The notes under the pieces: model-generated
Seen by the model: only the letters and a program-made list of their open reading frames with translations
The model's database searches: none
What the model was told of the DNA's origin: nothing
From: RGIG5057 sp964642045
GTDB lineage: Bacteria; Bacillota; Clostridia; TANB77; CAG-465
Reading direction: 5' to 3'
Length of the DNA: 8,543 nucleotides
Assembly (NCBI GenBank): GCA_964642045.1
Contig: CAZXLZ010000053.1
Span: 1 to 8,543 of the forward strand
Part shown: piece after piece, positions 7,234 to 8,543 of the stretch
Layout of the letters: each line of letters opens with the position of its first letter
Numbering within the stretch: position 1 is the first letter of the stretch
Translations under genes and position numbers: made by a program

Positions 7234-7264
7234 AAAAGGCAGGTGATTACGCTTGCCTTTTTTT
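7234..7264 (+). terminator. Rho-independent terminator after ftsH
   Basis: An 8-bp stem AAAAGGCA/TGCCTTTT (7234-7241 with 7254-7261) can extend inward by three pairs to a 6-base loop, GATTAC. It runs into seven consecutive T (7258-7264). It starts 8 bases after the ftsH stop and closes the operon. Confidence 0.85.
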
Positions 7265-7324
7265 CATATATATAATATAATTAAAAATGATTTTTAATAA
7301 AATGACTTTTTTCATTTACATTAT

Positions 7325-7353
7325 TTGACAAATATATTTTTATAGTATATAAT
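7325..7353 (+). promoter_or_regulatory. Consensus sigma-A promoter of the 118-residue gene
   Basis: TTGACA (7325-7330) and TATAAT (7348-7353) are both perfect with a 17-base spacer. Transcription should start near 7360, giving a leader of about 60 bases. On sequence it should be a strong promoter. Confidence 0.88.
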
Positions 7354-7377
7354 ACTAAGTACAAGTTTTTGGCAAGC

Positions 7378-7396
7378 GTCACATTAATATTGTGAC
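7378..7396 (+). promoter_or_regulatory. Stem-loop in the leader of the 118-residue gene
   Basis: GTCACA (7378-7383) and TGTGAC (7391-7396) form a perfect 6-bp stem with a 7-base AT loop. It is followed by AATTTTATTTT and then the ribosome binding site GGAGG (7408-7412). It could be an operator dyad, an mRNA-stability hairpin or a weak attenuator. The interrupted T run makes efficient termination unlikely. Confidence 0.5.
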
Positions 7397-7419
7397 AATT
7401 TTATTTTGGAGGTCTAAAT

Positions 7420-7776
7420 ATGACAATTATTTTACCTGAATCTGTTAGCAACCACAACATCTTTACTGCTGCTATGTATATGGTGGCAACTAATGCTAAG
7501 AGTGCTGAGGACGTCGTAAAGAAGAAAGCAAAGGATGAAAGACCTAATGTAGACTCAGCTGAAGTAAAAAATAAGATTAAAGAATCTACTTCGTCGGAGT
7601 TTTTACATGTCGCGGCTCTTTGCGAGAGGAGTAACATTTGCGAAGCTACGATTGATTCTGCTCACACTGTTTTTGATGCTATAGAAAGGGTAGCAAAAGA
7701 AATAAAAAGATATTCGGTTATGTATCTTAATAACCAGCTTCATACAATAGGAAATCAGTTTAATAAGGTTTCGTAA
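7420..7776 (+). CDS. Unknown 118-residue cytosolic protein
   Basis: I do not recognise this family. The protein has no signal peptide or membrane helix. It looks mainly helical, with an N-terminal segment (about 10-33), a Lys/Asp/Glu-rich middle (34-58) and a longer helical C-terminal part (60-107). Two cysteines lie six residues apart in CERSNIC (68-74); that alone is not enough to propose metal binding. Support as a real gene comes from a perfect promoter, GGAGG (7408-7412) 7 bases before the ATG, and a strong terminator 11 bases past the stop. It is a single-gene unit between ftsH and rpsB. Its base composition differs from its neighbours: I count 11 CpG dinucleotides in 357 bases, against about 13 in the 2023 bases of ftsH and 1 in 599 of rpsB. 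This may indicate a different origin or selection. Confidence 0.8.
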   Translation: MTIILPESVSNHNIFTAAMYMVATNAKSAEDVVKKKAKDERPNVDSAEVKNKIKESTSSEFLHVAALCERSNICEATIDSAHTVFDAIERVAKEIKRYSVMYLNNQLHTIGNQFNKVS

Positions 7777-7787
7777 AATATAAAATA

Positions 7788-7822
7788 AAAAAGCTCAAAA
7801 GTCTTGTACTTTTGAGCTTTTT
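7788..7822 (+). terminator. Strong Rho-independent terminator after the 118-residue gene
   Basis: A perfect 15-bp stem (7788-7802 with 7808-7822) closes a 5-base loop CTTGT and ends in TTTTT. The complementary A run gives it potential to act in both directions. Its loop and 3' arm overlap the promoter proposed for rpsB. Confidence 0.93.
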
Positions 7823-7832
7823 GTGTTATAAT
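7804..7832 (+). promoter_or_regulatory. Extended -10 promoter of rpsB, overlapping the terminator
   Basis: TG-T-TATAAT (7824-7832) is a consensus extended -10 element. The -35 position 17 bases upstream is TTGTAC (7804-7809), matching only 3 of 6 and lying in the loop and 3' arm of the preceding terminator. An extended -10 can compensate for a weak -35. Transcription should start near 7839. Confidence 0.7.
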
Positions 7833-7838
7833 TGAGAT

Positions 7839-7930
7839 GCTTTGATAAGCAAATACACACACGAAGGTAGTCTTTTCTTCTTCCATTATGGTTGCAAAAG
7901 ATGTTGATATTCGTGGCGGTTTAAAAAGAA
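7839..7930 (+). promoter_or_regulatory. Structured rpsB leader, possible S2 autoregulatory RNA
   Basis: The leader can form a hairpin GCTT-TGAT-AAGC at the expected 5' end (7839-7850). A long-range stem CACGAA/TTCGTG (7860-7865 with 7910-7915) encloses a second stem TCTTTT/AAAAGA (7871-7876 with 7896-7901) with a small CCA/TGG tip (7883-7891). Ribosomal protein mRNAs often carry leaders bound by their own product, and S2 represses its own operon in Escherichia coli. Whether this fold does so is inference from position and pairing alone. Confidence 0.45.
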
Positions 7931-7944
7931 GGAGGAATTTTTTT

Positions 7945-8543
7945 ATGGCAATTATACCTATGAAAACATTACTAGAAGCAGGTGTTCATTTTGGACATCA
8001 AACAAAAAGATGGGATCCAAGAATGGCTCCATACATCTATGTAGCAAGAAATGGAATATACATTCTTGACTTACAAAAAACTTCTCAGAAGTTACAAGAA
8101 GCATATAATGTTACTAAAAAAGTTGTAGCAGCAGGAGGAAAAGTTCTATTTGTAGGAACTAAAAAACAAATACAAGAGACAATAAAAGATGAGGCTACAA
8201 GATGTGGCATGTACTACATTAATAGCAGATGGCTTGGTGGTACATTAACAAACCTTGCAACTATTAAAAAGAGAATAGCAAGACTTATAGAACTTGAAAA
8301 TATGGAACAAGATGGAACATTTGATGTTCTACCTAAAAAAGAAGTTATCGGACTTAAGAATGAAATGGAAAAATTAAATACAAACTTAGGTGGAATAAAA
8401 GAAATGGAAAAACTTCCAGATCTTATATTCTTAGCTGATTCTAAGAAAGAGTACATTTGTACAAAAGAAGCTAGAAAACTAGGAATACCAACTATAGGTT
8501 TAATAGATTCAAATTGTAACCCTGAAGATGTTGACTATGTAAT
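7945..8543 (+). CDS. rpsB: 30S ribosomal protein S2 (uS2), 3' partial
   Basis: uS2 is a late-assembling protein at the head-body junction on the back of the 30S subunit; it helps bind S1 where S1 exists. The frame is open from ATG 7945 to the window end: 199 codons plus two bases, against about 230-260 residues for the family. Family signatures are LLEAGVHFGHQTKRWDPRM (9-27), IYVARNGIYILDL (30-42), AGGKVLFVGTKKQ (62-74), YYINSRWLGGTLTN (88-101), and the C-terminal ARKLGIPTIGLIDSNCNPED (177-196). GGAGGAA (7931-7937) precedes the ATG by 7 bases. The gene has its own promoter and leader. tsf usually follows rpsB, but it would lie outside the window. Confidence 0.97.
   Translation, partial: MAIIPMKTLLEAGVHFGHQTKRWDPRMAPYIYVARNGIYILDLQKTSQKLQEAYNVTKKVVAAGGKVLFVGTKKQIQETIKDEATRCGMYYINSRWLGGTLTNLATIKKRIARLIELENMEQDGTFDVLPKKEVIGLKNEMEKLNTNLGGIKEMEKLPDLIFLADSKKEYICTKEARKLGIPTIGLIDSNCNPEDVDYV

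Noticed and set aside
8214..8456. Minus-strand open frame inside rpsB
   Set aside because: It is antisense to clearly conserved uS2 coding sequence.

Overview
The window is AT-rich bacterial chromosome, most likely from a low-GC Firmicute of the class Clostridia, possibly an uncultured gut lineage. The evidence is the strong bias to AGA (Arg) and ATA (Ile) codons, strong AGGAGG-type ribosome binding sites, consensus TTGACA/TATAAT promoters, compact U-tailed terminators, and close matches to Firmicute housekeeping proteins. TGA is used as a stop (end of tilS), so this is not the Mycoplasma code. No species is claimed. I saw no tRNA, rRNA, CRISPR array, insertion sequence or phage gene.

Layout. 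(1) 1-875: rsmA (16S rRNA dimethyltransferase), 5' end probably outside the window. It runs into a convergent minus-strand gene for a small unknown membrane protein (862-1350). (2) 1452-2214: a monocistronic unit with a perfect promoter, a two-helix membrane protein resembling type I signal peptidase of the SipW kind but lacking the catalytic base, and a terminator. (3) 2316-7264: an apparent operon rplI-dnaB-tilS-ftsH (ribosomal protein bL9, replicative helicase, tRNA-Ile lysidine synthetase, membrane AAA protease), with one promoter before rplI and one terminator after ftsH. ftsH carries a one-base insertion inside the Walker A codons. (4) 7325-7822: a second monocistronic unit with a perfect promoter, a leader stem-loop, a 118-residue protein I do not recognise, and a very strong terminator. 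(5) 7804-8543: rpsB (ribosomal protein uS2), truncated by the window end, with an extended -10 promoter that begins inside the preceding terminator and a roughly 105-nt leader that can fold.

How they fit together. Most genes are core information-processing and protein-quality functions: rRNA modification, ribosome structure, replication, tRNA modification and membrane proteolysis. The non-core material consists of three small single genes: the minus-strand membrane protein, the SipW-like protein and the 118-residue protein. I do not see a convincing multi-gene new system. The best leads are the CpG-enriched orphan gene with its own regulatory signals, the apparently protease-dead SipW-like protein, and the ftsH frameshift, which is probably a sequence error.
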